Source: Synergistaceae bacterium (GTDB lineage Bacteria > Synergistota > Synergistia > Synergistales > Aminobacteriaceae). Taken from it: a stretch of 7,415 bases of DNA. The position numbers were made by a program, and so were the translations under genes. The stretch is taken from assembly GCA_031273365.1 (NCBI GenBank), contig JAISSA010000260.1, forward strand, positions 1-7,415, read 5' to 3'. Shown here one piece after another: positions 1 to 6,196 of the stretch. The notes below the pieces were generated by a model, which saw nothing but the letters and a program-made list of their open reading frames with translations, did no database searches and was not told the origin of the DNA. Positions within the stretch are counted from its first letter, which is position 1. Every line of letters begins with the position of its first letter.

Positions 1-174
1 TTCGTCGTTGTCCCTGCTGACCAGCACCCTGTCGTCCTCGACGGCCACCGCGATTCCGGGCATCAGAGGAGTTTCGAGCTCCCCCTTCGACCCGTTCACC
101 ACGATCCTGTCCCCTTTCATAGTGACGGTCGTTACCTTCGGGAGGGTAATTGCCTTTCGTCCTATGCGAGACAT
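1..174 (-). CDS. rplF: Large ribosomal subunit protein uL6, N-terminal part (partial)
   Basis: Only the first 58 codons are present; the gene runs off the left edge. The peptide starts MSRIGRKAITLPKVTTVTMK and continues GDRIVVNGSKGELETPL to about residue 40. This is the first of the two L6 domains, with the conserved SRIGRK start and the V-N-G-x-K-G-x-L motif. L6 stabilises the 50S subunit near the sarcin-ricin loop and the factor-binding site. The ATG lies 16 bp after the rpsH stop, with GGAGGAAGG overlapping that stop. It belongs to the same transcript as the preceding genes and is the expected next gene of the spc segment. Confidence 0.96.
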   Translation of the reverse strand, partial: MSRIGRKAITLPKVTTVTMKGDRIVVNGSKGELETPLMPGIAVAVEDDRVLVSRDNDE

Positions 175-190
175 TTACTATCCCTTCCTC

Positions 191-595
191 CTACCAGACA
201 TAGCAGAGAATCTCTCCGCCCAGCCCCAGTTTCGAGGCTTCCGCGCCCGACTTCAGGCCCTGAGACGTCGAAACCACCGCCAGCCCCAGACCGCCCATCA
301 CCAGAGGCAGCTTATCCCTGCCGACGTAAATTCTTCTGCCCGGCTTGCTGATTCTGCGCAACCCCTGGATGACGCGCTCGCGCTCGGGGCCGTAGGACAG
401 AAATATTCTGATCGAGGCATAGGGCTTCTTCGGGTCCGTGATCATCTTGAAGTTTCTGATGTAGCCCTCTTCCTTCAGAATCCTGGCGATCGCCAGCTTC
501 ATCTTGCTTGCGGGAACGTCCACACTCTCGCTGTATATCATGTTCGCGTTGCGCACTCTCGTGAGCATGTCCGCGATCGGATCGTTAACGTACAT
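191..595 (-). CDS. rpsH: Small ribosomal subunit protein uS8
   Basis: A 134-residue protein of typical length. S8 is a primary binder of the central domain of 16S rRNA, and in E. coli it also represses the spc operon by binding the rplE start region. The N-terminal MYVNDPIADMLTRVRNAN is standard apart from YVN instead of the common [MT]-[MT]-T/S. Further blocks are VPASKMKLAIARILKEEGYI (27-46) and RRISKPGRRIYVGRDKLPLVMGGLGLAVVSTSQGLKS (80-116). The C-terminal signature EASKLGLGGEILCYVW (119-134) closes the protein. The ATG follows AGGGGGG. Its TAG stop overlaps the ribosome binding site of rplF. Autoregulation by S8 was not traceable to an obvious target sequence here. Confidence 0.98.
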   Translation of the reverse strand: MYVNDPIADMLTRVRNANMIYSESVDVPASKMKLAIARILKEEGYIRNFKMITDPKKPYASIRIFLSYGPERERVIQGLRRISKPGRRIYVGRDKLPLVMGGLGLAVVSTSQGLKSGAEASKLGLGGEILCYVW

Positions 596-617
596 ATTCC
601 GTTGCCCCCCTGTCGGC

Positions 618-803
618 CTACCAGCTCGACTTTACGACGCCGGGTATTCTGCCCTCGCGGGCAAGTTTGCGGAAGCAGCAGCGGCACATATCGAACATAC
701 GCATGTAGGCGTGTACCCTGCCGCAGAGCGGGCAACGATTATGCTGCCGAACCCCGAACTTCGGGGGCAGAGTCGCCTTATGCCTCATAGCTTTCCTTGC
801 CAT
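618..803 (-). CDS. rpsN: Small ribosomal subunit protein uS14, zinc-binding type
   Basis: A 61-residue protein, the length of the short zinc-binding S14 type rather than the ~100-residue zinc-free form of E. coli. S14 completes the 30S head near S3 and S10. It starts MARKAMRHKATLPPKFGVRQHNRC; the zinc ligands are C24, C27, C40 and C43 (CPLC-x12-CRCC). C42 is an extra cysteine between the last two ligands. The end REGRIPGVVKSSW is the family hallmark. The ATG follows AGGGGGAACAG at somewhat long spacing. rpsH starts 22 bp downstream. A zinc-free paralogue elsewhere in the genome is possible but cannot be judged from this window. Confidence 0.97.
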   Translation of the reverse strand: MARKAMRHKATLPPKFGVRQHNRCPLCGRVHAYMRMFDMCRCCFRKLAREGRIPGVVKSSW

Positions 804-824
804 TCTTTGCTGTTCCCCCTATTC

Positions 825-1367
825 TTAGCGATTGAAGGGCATTCCCATGCCCCTGAGAAGGGCGTGCGCCTCTTCGTCGCTCTTCGCCGTGGTCACTATT
901 GTGACGTTCATTCCCCGGGGCCGAATGACCTTGTCGTAGGTGATTTCCGGGAAGATAAGCTGTTCCCGCAGACCGAGATTATAATTGCCCCGACCGTCGA
1001 ACCCGCGCCTCGAAACGCCCTGGAAATCCTTGATGCTCGGCAGGGCCAGAGAAATGAGCCTGTCGAGAAATTCCCACATGCGCGCGCCCCTCAGGGTAAC
1101 CGTACAGCCCACCGGCATCCCCTCGCGGACCTTGAAACCCGCGACCGACTTTTTTGCCCGCTTCAGAAGCGGCTGCTGTCCCGTAATGGCCCGCAGTTCA
1201 GAGATGGCTGCGTCCATAAATTTGATGTCGAGCTTCGCGTCTCCCACGCCGATGTTGACGACGACCTTGCGGAGGCGCGGAAGCTGCATCACATTTTTAT
1301 AGCTGAATTCCTTCATAAGCGCAGGGCAAATTTCCGCCCTGTATTTTTCCAAAATGCGCGGCGTCAT
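825..1367 (-). CDS. rplE: Large ribosomal subunit protein uL5
   Basis: A 180-residue protein of normal length (E. coli 179). L5 binds 5S rRNA with L18 in the central protuberance and contacts the P-site tRNA and S13. Visible blocks are NVMQLPRLRKVVVNIGVGDA (25-44), ELRAITGQQPLLKRAKKSVAGFKVREGMPVGCTVTLRG (57-94), MWEFLDRLISLALPSIKDFQGVSRRGFDGRGNYNLGLREQLIFPEI (97-142), and GMNVTIVTTAKSDEEAHALL (152-171). All match the family in order. The ATG follows GGGAGGAAA. A 21 bp gap leads to rpsN. Nothing is odd. Confidence 0.98.
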   Translation of the reverse strand: MTPRILEKYRAEICPALMKEFSYKNVMQLPRLRKVVVNIGVGDAKLDIKFMDAAISELRAITGQQPLLKRAKKSVAGFKVREGMPVGCTVTLRGARMWEFLDRLISLALPSIKDFQGVSRRGFDGRGNYNLGLREQLIFPEITYDKVIRPRGMNVTIVTTAKSDEEAHALLRGMGMPFNR

Positions 1368-1381
1368 TTCCGTTTCCTCCC

Positions 1382-1708
1382 TCAGGCCCGGTCAATGATT
1401 TCACTGCATTTTCTGCAGACCCGAACCTTTTTCCCGCTCTCCAGAAAAGAACAACCCACCCGTGTGGCAGCCCCGCACTGAGGACAGACCAGCATCACCT
1501 TCGACGCGTAAATAGGCGCCTCCTGCTTCTGGATGCCGCCGCCCTGGGGGTTTTTCTGACTTGGTTTCATGTGACGTGAAACCATGTTGATCCCCTCCAC
1601 GACAACCATATCCTTCGTGGGAAGGTGACGCAGGATCTTGCCCTCTTTACCCTTGTCCTTACCGGATATGACGCGCACCCGGTCGTTTTTTCTTATTCTC
1701 ATCGACAT
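1382..1708 (-). CDS. rplX: Large ribosomal subunit protein uL24, four-cysteine form
   Basis: A 108-residue protein of normal length. L24 is one of the first proteins to bind 23S rRNA, near the tunnel exit. The N-terminal KOW domain shows IRKNDRVRVISGKDKGKEGKILR (5-27) and VEGINMVSRHMKPSQKNPQGGGIQKQEAPIYASKVMLV (37-74). The C-terminal part carries CPQC (75-78) and CRKC (98-101). This CxxC-x19-CxxC pattern could bind zinc; an extra cysteine is at 86. E. coli L24 lacks these cysteines, while many other bacteria keep them. I chose the first ATG (M1), 8 nt after GGAGG; M3 is an alternative that would shorten it by two residues. Confidence 0.97.
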   Translation of the reverse strand: MSMRIRKNDRVRVISGKDKGKEGKILRHLPTKDMVVVEGINMVSRHMKPSQKNPQGGGIQKQEAPIYASKVMLVCPQCGAATRVGCSFLESGKKVRVCRKCSEIIDRA

Positions 1709-1720
1709 CTGAGACGCCTC

Positions 1721-2089
1721 CTAAACCACTTCCGGCGCAAGGGAGAGAATACGCATGTACTTCTTCGCACGAAGCTCTCTGCCGACGGGACCGAATATGC
1801 GGGTCCCCCTGGGTTCCCCGTTGTTGTCGATAATGACCGCGGCATTGTCGTCGAAACGGACGTAAGAACCATCCTGGCGCCTTATCTCTTTTTTGGTGCG
1901 GACAATAACGGCCTTCACGACCGATCCTTTGGCGATGTTGCTGTTGGGAATGGCTTCGCGGACGGACGCCACGATAACGTCCCCTATCGTCCCCCACCTG
2001 CGTCGGCTTCCTCCCATCACCTGGATACAGAAAAGCTTTCGGGCTCCGGAGTTGTCGGCGACATTCAGTACCGTCGTTAACTGAATCAT
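1721..2089 (-). CDS. rplN: Large ribosomal subunit protein uL14
   Basis: A 122-residue protein, exactly the common length. L14 sits on the 50S interface, contacts 16S rRNA in an intersubunit bridge, and is the docking site of the silencing factor RsfS in other bacteria. The sequence starts MIQLTTVLNVADNSGARKLFCIQV (1-24). It contains the family signature AVIVRTKKEIRRQDGSYVRFDDNAAVII (60-87) and the GEPRGTRIFGPVGRELRAKKYMRILSLAPEVV end (91-122). The ATG lies 3 bp after the rpsQ stop, with AGGAG inside the end of rpsQ. Its TAG stop is part of the TAGGAGG serving rplX. In E. coli this gene is the first of the spc operon; here no promoter gap separates it from rpsQ. Confidence 0.98.
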   Translation of the reverse strand: MIQLTTVLNVADNSGARKLFCIQVMGGSRRRWGTIGDVIVASVREAIPNSNIAKGSVVKAVIVRTKKEIRRQDGSYVRFDDNAAVIIDNNGEPRGTRIFGPVGRELRAKKYMRILSLAPEVV

Positions 2090-2092
2090 GTT

Positions 2093-2410
2093 TTACTCCT
2101 TCCCGGGTGTATCAGAATCGAAAACAGGAGCCCGCTGGACGATCTCCACGAGTTCCCACCTTTTGGTTTTACTCAGGGGACGCGTCTCGCGTATGCGAAT
2201 CTGATCGCCGATGCGACAGACGTTCTCTTCGTCATGCGCTACATATTTTTTGGCCCTGATGATGCGCTTGCCGTAAAGCGGATGCTCGGCGTAACGGCGT
2301 ACCCTCACCACGACCGTTTTGTCCATTTTATTGCTGACCACCACCCCAACGCGCACTTTCCTGTGGGAAAGATCCGTCTCCGTCCTGACTTCCGTTCTGG
2401 TTGGATCCAT
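2093..2410 (-). CDS. rpsQ: Small ribosomal subunit protein uS17
   Basis: A 105-residue protein, longer than the usual 80-90. S17 is an early 16S rRNA binder with an OB fold. The core begins around residue 17 with RKVRVGVVVSNKMDKTVVVRV (17-37) and continues with HPLYGKRIIRAKKYVAHDEEN (43-63), CRIGDQIRIRETRPLSKTKRWELVEIV (65-91). The family signature G-D-x-[IV]-x-[IV]-x-E-[ST]-R-P-L-S-K-T-K is kept. About 15 N-terminal residues (rich in T, R, E, D) and about 12 C-terminal residues lie outside the core. The ATG follows GGAGG with a sensible spacing, and no other ATG lies between it and the core, so the extended N-terminus is probably real. rplN begins 3 bp after its stop. Confidence 0.96.
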   Translation of the reverse strand: MDPTRTEVRTETDLSHRKVRVGVVVSNKMDKTVVVRVRRYAEHPLYGKRIIRAKKYVAHDEENVCRIGDQIRIRETRPLSKTKRWELVEIVQRAPVFDSDTPGKE

Positions 2411-2418
2411 GGATAACT

Positions 2419-2634
2419 CTACCTCCTGTCGGCCGAGTTTTCCATCGCTCGGGTCTTTTCGCCTGCAATGGTCAGCACTCTGGCGATTGTCTTACGGACA
2501 TCCCGAATACGGTTCGTATTTTTGAGCTGTCCTATGGCGTTCTGAAAACGAAGATTAAAAAGCTCTTCCTTGTACTGGCGATACTTTTCCTGGAGTTCGT
2601 CCAGTCCGAGTTCGCGAAGTTTTGCAGAGTCCAT
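2419..2634 (-). CDS. rpmC: Large ribosomal subunit protein uL29
   Basis: A 71-residue, mostly helical protein, slightly longer than E. coli L29 (63). L29 lies next to L23 at the exit of the peptide tunnel. It has the two-helix layout: MDSAKLRELGLDELQEKYRQYKEELFNLRFQNA (1-33), then a turn, then the family signature LKNTNRIRDVRKTIARVLTI (37-56). The additional ten or so C-terminal residues are polar. Its ATG overlaps the rplP stop by one base, and it probably depends on coupling from rplP. The GGAGG that serves rpsQ lies at its own 3' end. No ambiguity about identity. Confidence 0.97.
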   Translation of the reverse strand: MDSAKLRELGLDELQEKYRQYKEELFNLRFQNAIGQLKNTNRIRDVRKTIARVLTIAGEKTRAMENSADRR

Positions 2635-3059
2635 TACTCGTCACCACCCATACCTTCTCTGGCCACAATTTTCACCCTGATGGGCAATTTGTGAGAAGCG
2701 GTACGAAAAGCCTGTTCAACCACTTCTTTGGAGACTCCGGCCACCTCGAACATGACGCGACCCCGCTTCACCGCGGCCACCCAGAACTCCGGAGCGCCCT
2801 TTCCCTTACCCATGCGCGTCTCGAGGGGCTTCTTCGTATAAGGCCTGTCGGGGAAGATACGAATCCATATCTTGCCGCCTTTTTTCATTTTTCTCGAAAT
2901 CGCCACACGGGTGGCCTCGATCTGACGCGCGGTGATCCACGCGTTTTCCTGCGCCTGAAGGCCCCATTCGCCGAAGGCTACGCTGACTCCTCCCTTGGAA
3001 AAGCCCCGGAGGGGACTGCGGTGCGACTTGCGATATTTTACCCTGCTGGGCATGAGCAT
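2634..3059 (-). CDS. rplP: Large ribosomal subunit protein uL16
   Basis: A 141-residue protein, near the usual 136-144. L16 is a late-assembly 50S protein beside the A and P tRNA sites. The N-terminus MLMPSRVKYRKSHR is typical. Next come GWxAR-like EWGLQAQENAWITARQIEATRVAISR (31-56), WIRIFPDRPYTKKPLETRMGKGKG (65-88), and FEVAGVSKEVVEQAFRTASHKLP (104-126). R82 corresponds to E. coli R81, a hydroxylation site there; whether it is modified here is unknown. I chose the first of two ATGs (MLM), as is usual for the family; the ribosome binding site is the AGAGGGGG inside the end of rpsC. The TAA stop shares one base with the rpmC ATG (TAATG), a stop-start junction. Confidence 0.97.
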   Translation of the reverse strand: MLMPSRVKYRKSHRSPLRGFSKGGVSVAFGEWGLQAQENAWITARQIEATRVAISRKMKKGGKIWIRIFPDRPYTKKPLETRMGKGKGAPEFWVAAVKRGRVMFEVAGVSKEVVEQAFRTASHKLPIRVKIVAREGMGGDE

Positions 3060-3065
3060 GAACGT

Positions 3066-3734
3066 CTACCCCCTCTGCCTTCTGTTCGAACGCTGCTGGA
3101 TGGGGCGCTCATTCTCGCGGTCGCGGTAAATCCAGATTTTGCAGCCGATGACGCCGTACATGGTGATGGCCTCCGCAAAGCCGTAATCGATATCCGCCCG
3201 TATGGTGGAAAGGGGCAGACGGCCCTCGTTGTACCACTCGGTCCGCGCAATTTCCGCGCCGCCAAGGCGTCCGGCGACCTGCGCCTTGATGCCCTTCGCG
3301 CCGGATTTCGTCGCGCGAAAAATGGCCTGCTTCATGGCGCGGCGGAAGGAAATGCGACGCTCGAGAGACGACGCCACGCCCTCCGCGACAAGCTGCGCGA
3401 CGACGTCGGGGTTCTTGATCTCCTGAACGTTGATCATCACCTTGCCGCCCGTCAGTTTCTGAAGCTCGTCCTTGATGACCTGAATTTCCGTGCCCCCGCG
3501 GCCGATAACGACGCCGGGACGCGCCGTCCAGATCGTAAAACGCACGACATGACCCACCCGCTCGATCTCGACGCGGGAGATAGCGGCCCCATCCCATTTT
3601 TTCATAATCCACTCACGAAGTTTGATGTCCTCGTGCAGTTTTTTGGCGTAATCTCTGGGCCCTGCGTACCACTTGGACTCCCACTCTGTCGTAACTCCCA
3701 GCCTGTATCCTACGGGATGTACTTTCTGCCCCAC
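3066..3734 (-). CDS. rpsC: Small ribosomal subunit protein uS3
   Basis: A 222-residue protein of normal length. S3 lies at the mRNA entry tunnel of the 30S subunit and takes part in the ribosomal helicase. It begins MGQKVHPVGYRLGVT. A type II KH domain carries the GxxG loop as GRGG (78-81) within ARPGVVIGRGGTEIQVIKDELQKLTGGK. R131, R132 and K135 (in FRRAMKQAI) match in number the E. coli residues implicated in helicase activity. The C-terminal domain contains GRLGGAEIARTEWYNEGRLPLSTIRADIDYG (155-185) and ends in a short basic tail. The start codon is GTG, set by the family N-terminus and by AGGAGG 10 nt upstream (3745-3750). rplP follows after 6 bp. Confidence 0.98.
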   Translation of the reverse strand: MGQKVHPVGYRLGVTTEWESKWYAGPRDYAKKLHEDIKLREWIMKKWDGAAISRVEIERVGHVVRFTIWTARPGVVIGRGGTEIQVIKDELQKLTGGKVMINVQEIKNPDVVAQLVAEGVASSLERRISFRRAMKQAIFRATKSGAKGIKAQVAGRLGGAEIARTEWYNEGRLPLSTIRADIDYGFAEAITMYGVIGCKIWIYRDRENERPIQQRSNRRQRG

Positions 3735-3744
3735 CTTGTCAGAC

Positions 3745-3750
3745 CCTCCT
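3745..3750 (-). promoter_or_regulatory. Ribosome binding site deciding the GTG start of rpsC
   Basis: The minus strand reads AGGAGG, overlapping the TAG stop of rplV, then 10 nt, then GTG. No ATG precedes the conserved GQKVHPVGYRLG sequence, so this site supports the GTG start. Confidence 0.8.
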
Positions 3751-4096
3751 AACGTTCCGCAACCGTAACGGTTACATGGGATGTGCGATGCACGTACGGA
3801 TGCGCTCTCCCCATGGAAGCAGGCCGAAAACGCTTCATGGAGGGCCCCTGATCGGCGTACGCCGTCAACACGCGCAATTTATCCGTATCCATCCCATAAT
3901 TATGCTCGGCGTTCGCTATGGCGCTCTGCAAAACCCTGGACACCGTGCGCGCCGCCTTCTGGGGGCTGAAACGCAGAATCGTCATCGCCTCCTCCGCACT
4001 CTTTCCCCGGATGAGGGCCAGCACCTGTCTGACCTTCGTCGGAGAAATTCTGACCTGACGAGCCATCGCTCTGGCCTCGGTTTTTACTGCTTCCAT
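3749..4096 (-). CDS. rplV: Large ribosomal subunit protein uL22
   Basis: A 115-residue protein, a few residues longer than E. coli L22 (110). L22 is a globular 23S binder whose long beta-hairpin lines the peptide exit tunnel. The globular part shows VRISPTKVRQVLALIRGKSAEEAMTIL (15-41) and VLQSAIANAEHNYGM (56-69). The hairpin is about 84-110 and reads GPSMKRFRPASMGRAHPYVHRTSHVTV. MGRA and RTSH are kept, but several basic residues found in E. coli are replaced. By manual alignment R88, K90, R95 and K98 become A93, M95, P100 and H103. The start is an ATG 7 nt after TAGGAGGGG. Its own TAG stop lies within the rpsC Shine-Dalgarno sequence. Identity is certain; the meaning of the loop changes is open. 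Confidence 0.98.
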   Translation of the reverse strand: MEAVKTEARAMARQVRISPTKVRQVLALIRGKSAEEAMTILRFSPQKAARTVSRVLQSAIANAEHNYGMDTDKLRVLTAYADQGPSMKRFRPASMGRAHPYVHRTSHVTVTVAER

Positions 4097-4108
4097 CGTT
4101 CGCCCCTC

Positions 4109-4390
4109 CTATTTCCCTTTGGTGGAGCGTTCCTGCCCCGCGTGACGCCCAAATTTTCGGGTCGGGGCAAATTCGCCCAGCTTATGCCCCACCATGTTCT
4201 CGCTGATGTACACCGGCAGGTGGATGCGTCCGTTATGGACGGCAACGGTATGGCCGATCATCTGCGGAACGATGGTCGAACGACGCGACCAGGTTTTCAG
4301 CACCTTTTTATTTCCCGACGTATTCATATCCTCGACCCTCGCCAAAAGGCGCTGCTCTATATAGGGTCCTTTCCTGGCAGAACGAGCCAT
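4109..4390 (-). CDS. rpsS: Small ribosomal subunit protein uS19
   Basis: A 93-residue protein, the expected length. S19 lies in the 30S head with S13 and contacts the A-site region and intersubunit bridge. It opens MARSARKGPYIEQRLL (1-16), continues with KTWSRRSTIVPQMIGHTVAVHNGRIHLPVYI (32-62), and ends in the signature block ENMVGHKLGEFAPTRKFGRHAG (64-85). The family motif's G-H-K-L-G-E-F-x-x-T-R core is intact. The start is an ATG preceded by GGAGGAG. Its TAG stop is part of the rplV ribosome binding site TAGGAGGGG, so the two genes are tightly spaced. Confidence 0.98.
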   Translation of the reverse strand: MARSARKGPYIEQRLLARVEDMNTSGNKKVLKTWSRRSTIVPQMIGHTVAVHNGRIHLPVYISENMVGHKLGEFAPTRKFGRHAGQERSTKGK

Positions 4391-4409
4391 CCCTAACTCC
4401 TCCTCACGT

Positions 4410-5240
4410 TTATTTCTCGTAGCGACGGCGAACGATCAGCCTGTCGGAGGGCTTGCCGCGCCTGCGCGTACGATACCCCTTGGCGGGCGTTCCCCACGGA
4501 GAAAGAGGATGCTTGTTGCCCTTGCTTTTGCCTTCGCCGCCGCCCATCGGATGATCCACCGGGTTCATGACCATGCCGCGCACTTTGGGGCGACGGCCCT
4601 TCCATCGATTTTTTCCGGCCTTGCCCAGAGAGATGTTTTCATAGTCCTCGTTGCCGACCTGCCCCACCGTGGCCATGCACTCCTGTAAAATCAGACGAAG
4701 CTCGCCGCTGGGCATACGGAGATACGCGTATTTGCCCTCTTTCGCCATGAGCTGCGCCGACGTCCCCGCCGCACGAACCAGTTTACCTCCGCGTCCGGGT
4801 TCGAGTTCGAGGTTGTGAACAACGGTGCCCACCGGCATATCCTTCAGCTTCAGCGCGTTGCCCGGAGTGATGTCCGCGTCCGGGCCGGCGTGAATCCTGT
4901 CTCCCACGCCGACCCCCTTGGGAAGGAGAATGTAACGCTTCTCTCCGTCGGCGTAGTTGACGAGCGCAATACGGGCGTTACGGCTGGGGTCGTACTCGAT
5001 CGTCGCCACTTTTCCCGGAATTCCCAGTTTATCGCGACGAAAATCCACGATACGGTATGTCCTTCTGTGCCCTCCGCCGATGTGGCGCATCGTGACGCGC
5101 CCCGTGTTGTTGCGGCCGCCGCTTTTGCGCAGAGGGGCCGTCAGCGAACGTTCCGGCCTGTCGGCGGTGATGTCCTCACGACCCTGGATAGTCATCTGCC
5201 TGCGGCCCGGGGTATAGGGTTTGTACTGTTTTATCGACAT
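4410..5240 (-). CDS. rplB: Large ribosomal subunit protein uL2
   Basis: A 276-residue protein, the family's usual length (E. coli 273). L2 is a primary 23S rRNA binder that is needed for subunit association and peptidyl transfer activity. The N-terminal half has the RNA-binding OB-like region with KSGGRNNTGRVTMRHIGGGHRR (39-60) and the FRRDKLGIPGKVATIEYDPSRNARIALV block (67-94). The SH3-like second half leads to GRRPKVRGMVMNPVDHPMGGGEGKSKG (215-241). H230 in that DHPMGGGEG motif corresponds to the histidine (E. coli H229) long linked to activity. The tail is basic (TRRRGKPSDRLIVRRRYEK). The ATG follows AAGGGG, a modest ribosome binding site. rpsS begins 19 bp downstream. Confidence 0.98.
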   Translation of the reverse strand: MSIKQYKPYTPGRRQMTIQGREDITADRPERSLTAPLRKSGGRNNTGRVTMRHIGGGHRRTYRIVDFRRDKLGIPGKVATIEYDPSRNARIALVNYADGEKRYILLPKGVGVGDRIHAGPDADITPGNALKLKDMPVGTVVHNLELEPGRGGKLVRAAGTSAQLMAKEGKYAYLRMPSGELRLILQECMATVGQVGNEDYENISLGKAGKNRWKGRRPKVRGMVMNPVDHPMGGGEGKSKGNKHPLSPWGTPAKGYRTRRRGKPSDRLIVRRRYEK

Positions 5241-5258
5241 GATCTGCTTACCCCTTCT

Positions 5259-5555
5259 CTAGATACTGGCGCCCTCGAAGAACGCGATGCGCTGCCCCTC
5301 GGGCAGGGCCACAATGGCCTTCTTCCAGGCACGCGTCCTGCCGATAAAAGCCCCCATGCGCTTGGGCTTGGAGGGCACGTTCATCGTGTTGACGCTCAGA
5401 ACCTTTACCTTGAAAATCTGCTCCACGGCCTGACGAATCTGAATTTTATTGGCGCTTTTGTGCACCTCGAAAGTGTACTTGTTCTGCTCTATCAGCGCAT
5501 TGCTTTTTTCCGTCACTACCGGCCGGATAATAATGTCATGGGCGACCAGATTCAT
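5259..5555 (-). CDS. rplW: Large ribosomal subunit protein uL23
   Basis: A 98-residue protein of typical L23 size. L23 sits at the exit of the peptide tunnel and docks trigger factor and the signal recognition particle. Visible motifs are the N-terminal DIIIRPVVTEKSNALIE (7-23), VHKSANKIQIRQAVEQIFKVKVLSVNTM (31-58), the basic loop PSKPKRMGAFIGRTRAWKKA (61-80), and a C-terminal LPEGQRIAFFEG. The glutamate of TEKS (E16) corresponds by manual alignment to E. coli E18, the trigger-factor contact, so the docking site appears kept. The ATG overlaps the rplD stop by 4 bp; this start matches the family N-terminus. Only 18 bp separate its stop from rplB. Confidence 0.98.
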   Translation of the reverse strand: MNLVAHDIIIRPVVTEKSNALIEQNKYTFEVHKSANKIQIRQAVEQIFKVKVLSVNTMNVPSKPKRMGAFIGRTRAWKKAIVALPEGQRIAFFEGASI

Positions 5556-6175
5556 TTCGCATATGCCTCCTCGAGGCGCGCGACCACTTCCGGGGTCACG
5601 ACCAGAGTTTCAGAGTTGAGAAGGTCATACACGTTGATGCTTGCGACATTGATGACCCTGGTTCCCGGAATGTTGCGCGCCGAACGCACCAGATTGTTGC
5701 CATCCGCGTGGTATATCACCAGCGCCTTTTGCGCATTGATCGTGTTCATGAAGTTCTTCATGGCTTTCGTCGAGGGTTTGTCCAGATCGAACCCCTTCAC
5801 CACCGTGAACATTTCCTCTCTGACCTTCATCGAAAGGGCGCTCAGCATCGCCAGGCGGCGCACCTTCTTATTCACCTTCTGATGGTAGTCGCGCGGATGG
5901 GGTCCGTGAGCGACCCCGCCGTGTATCCAGATCGGGGAACGCGTACTGCCCTGACGGGCGCGGCCGGTGTGTTTCTGTTTCCACGGTTTCTTTCCTCCGC
6001 CGCTGACCTCGCCTCTGGTTTTTACGGAGTGAGTCCCCTGGCGACAGTTGGCCAGGTGCGCCACGACAACCTGATGCATGGCCGGGACGTGCAGCGGTAC
6101 GCTGAACACCGCGTCGGACAGGGTGATTTCCCCTGCGTCCTGACCGTTGAAATCCACTATTTTAATTACGGGCAT
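5552..6175 (-). CDS. rplD: Large ribosomal subunit protein uL4
   Basis: A 207-residue protein of normal length. L4 helps nucleate 50S assembly, and its long loop lines the narrow part of the peptide exit tunnel; in E. coli it also represses the S10 operon. The loop is clear at about residues 45-95: RQGTHSVKTRGEVSGGGKKP, then WKQKHTGRARQGSTRSPIW and GGVAHGP. The usual glycine of the K-G-T-G-R-A-R core is histidine (H69, matching E. coli G64 by my manual alignment). The conserved KVNKKVRRLAMLSALS segment (100-115) follows. The start is an ATG 11 nt after AAGGAGG (6187-6193). Its TGA stop overlaps the rplW ATG by 4 bp (ATGA), implying translational coupling. Whether the gene autoregulates cannot be read from the sequence. 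Confidence 0.98.
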   Translation of the reverse strand: MPVIKIVDFNGQDAGEITLSDAVFSVPLHVPAMHQVVVAHLANCRQGTHSVKTRGEVSGGGKKPWKQKHTGRARQGSTRSPIWIHGGVAHGPHPRDYHQKVNKKVRRLAMLSALSMKVREEMFTVVKGFDLDKPSTKAMKNFMNTINAQKALVIYHADGNNLVRSARNIPGTRVINVASINVYDLLNSETLVVTPEVVARLEEAYAK

Positions 6176-6196
6176 AATCCTCGAAACCTCCTTCCA

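Noticed and set aside
504..1481. Open frame on the plus strand (325 codons) opposite rpsH, rpsN, rplE and rplX
   Set aside because: It spans four conserved genes in antisense and has no own ribosome binding site or domain.
3109..3612. Second minus-strand open frame (167 codons) inside rpsC
   Set aside because: It is an out-of-frame reading of rpsC, arginine- and glycine-rich with no family features, while the rpsC frame is fully conserved.
2622..3752. Long open frame on the plus strand (376 codons) opposite rplP and rpsC
   Set aside because: It is antisense to conserved genes, low-complexity in composition (rich in R, H, L, P), and without family resemblance.
4815..5882. Long open frame on the plus strand (355 codons) opposite rplB, rplW and rplD
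   Set aside because: Same reasoning: it is a shadow of three real genes and crosses their boundaries.
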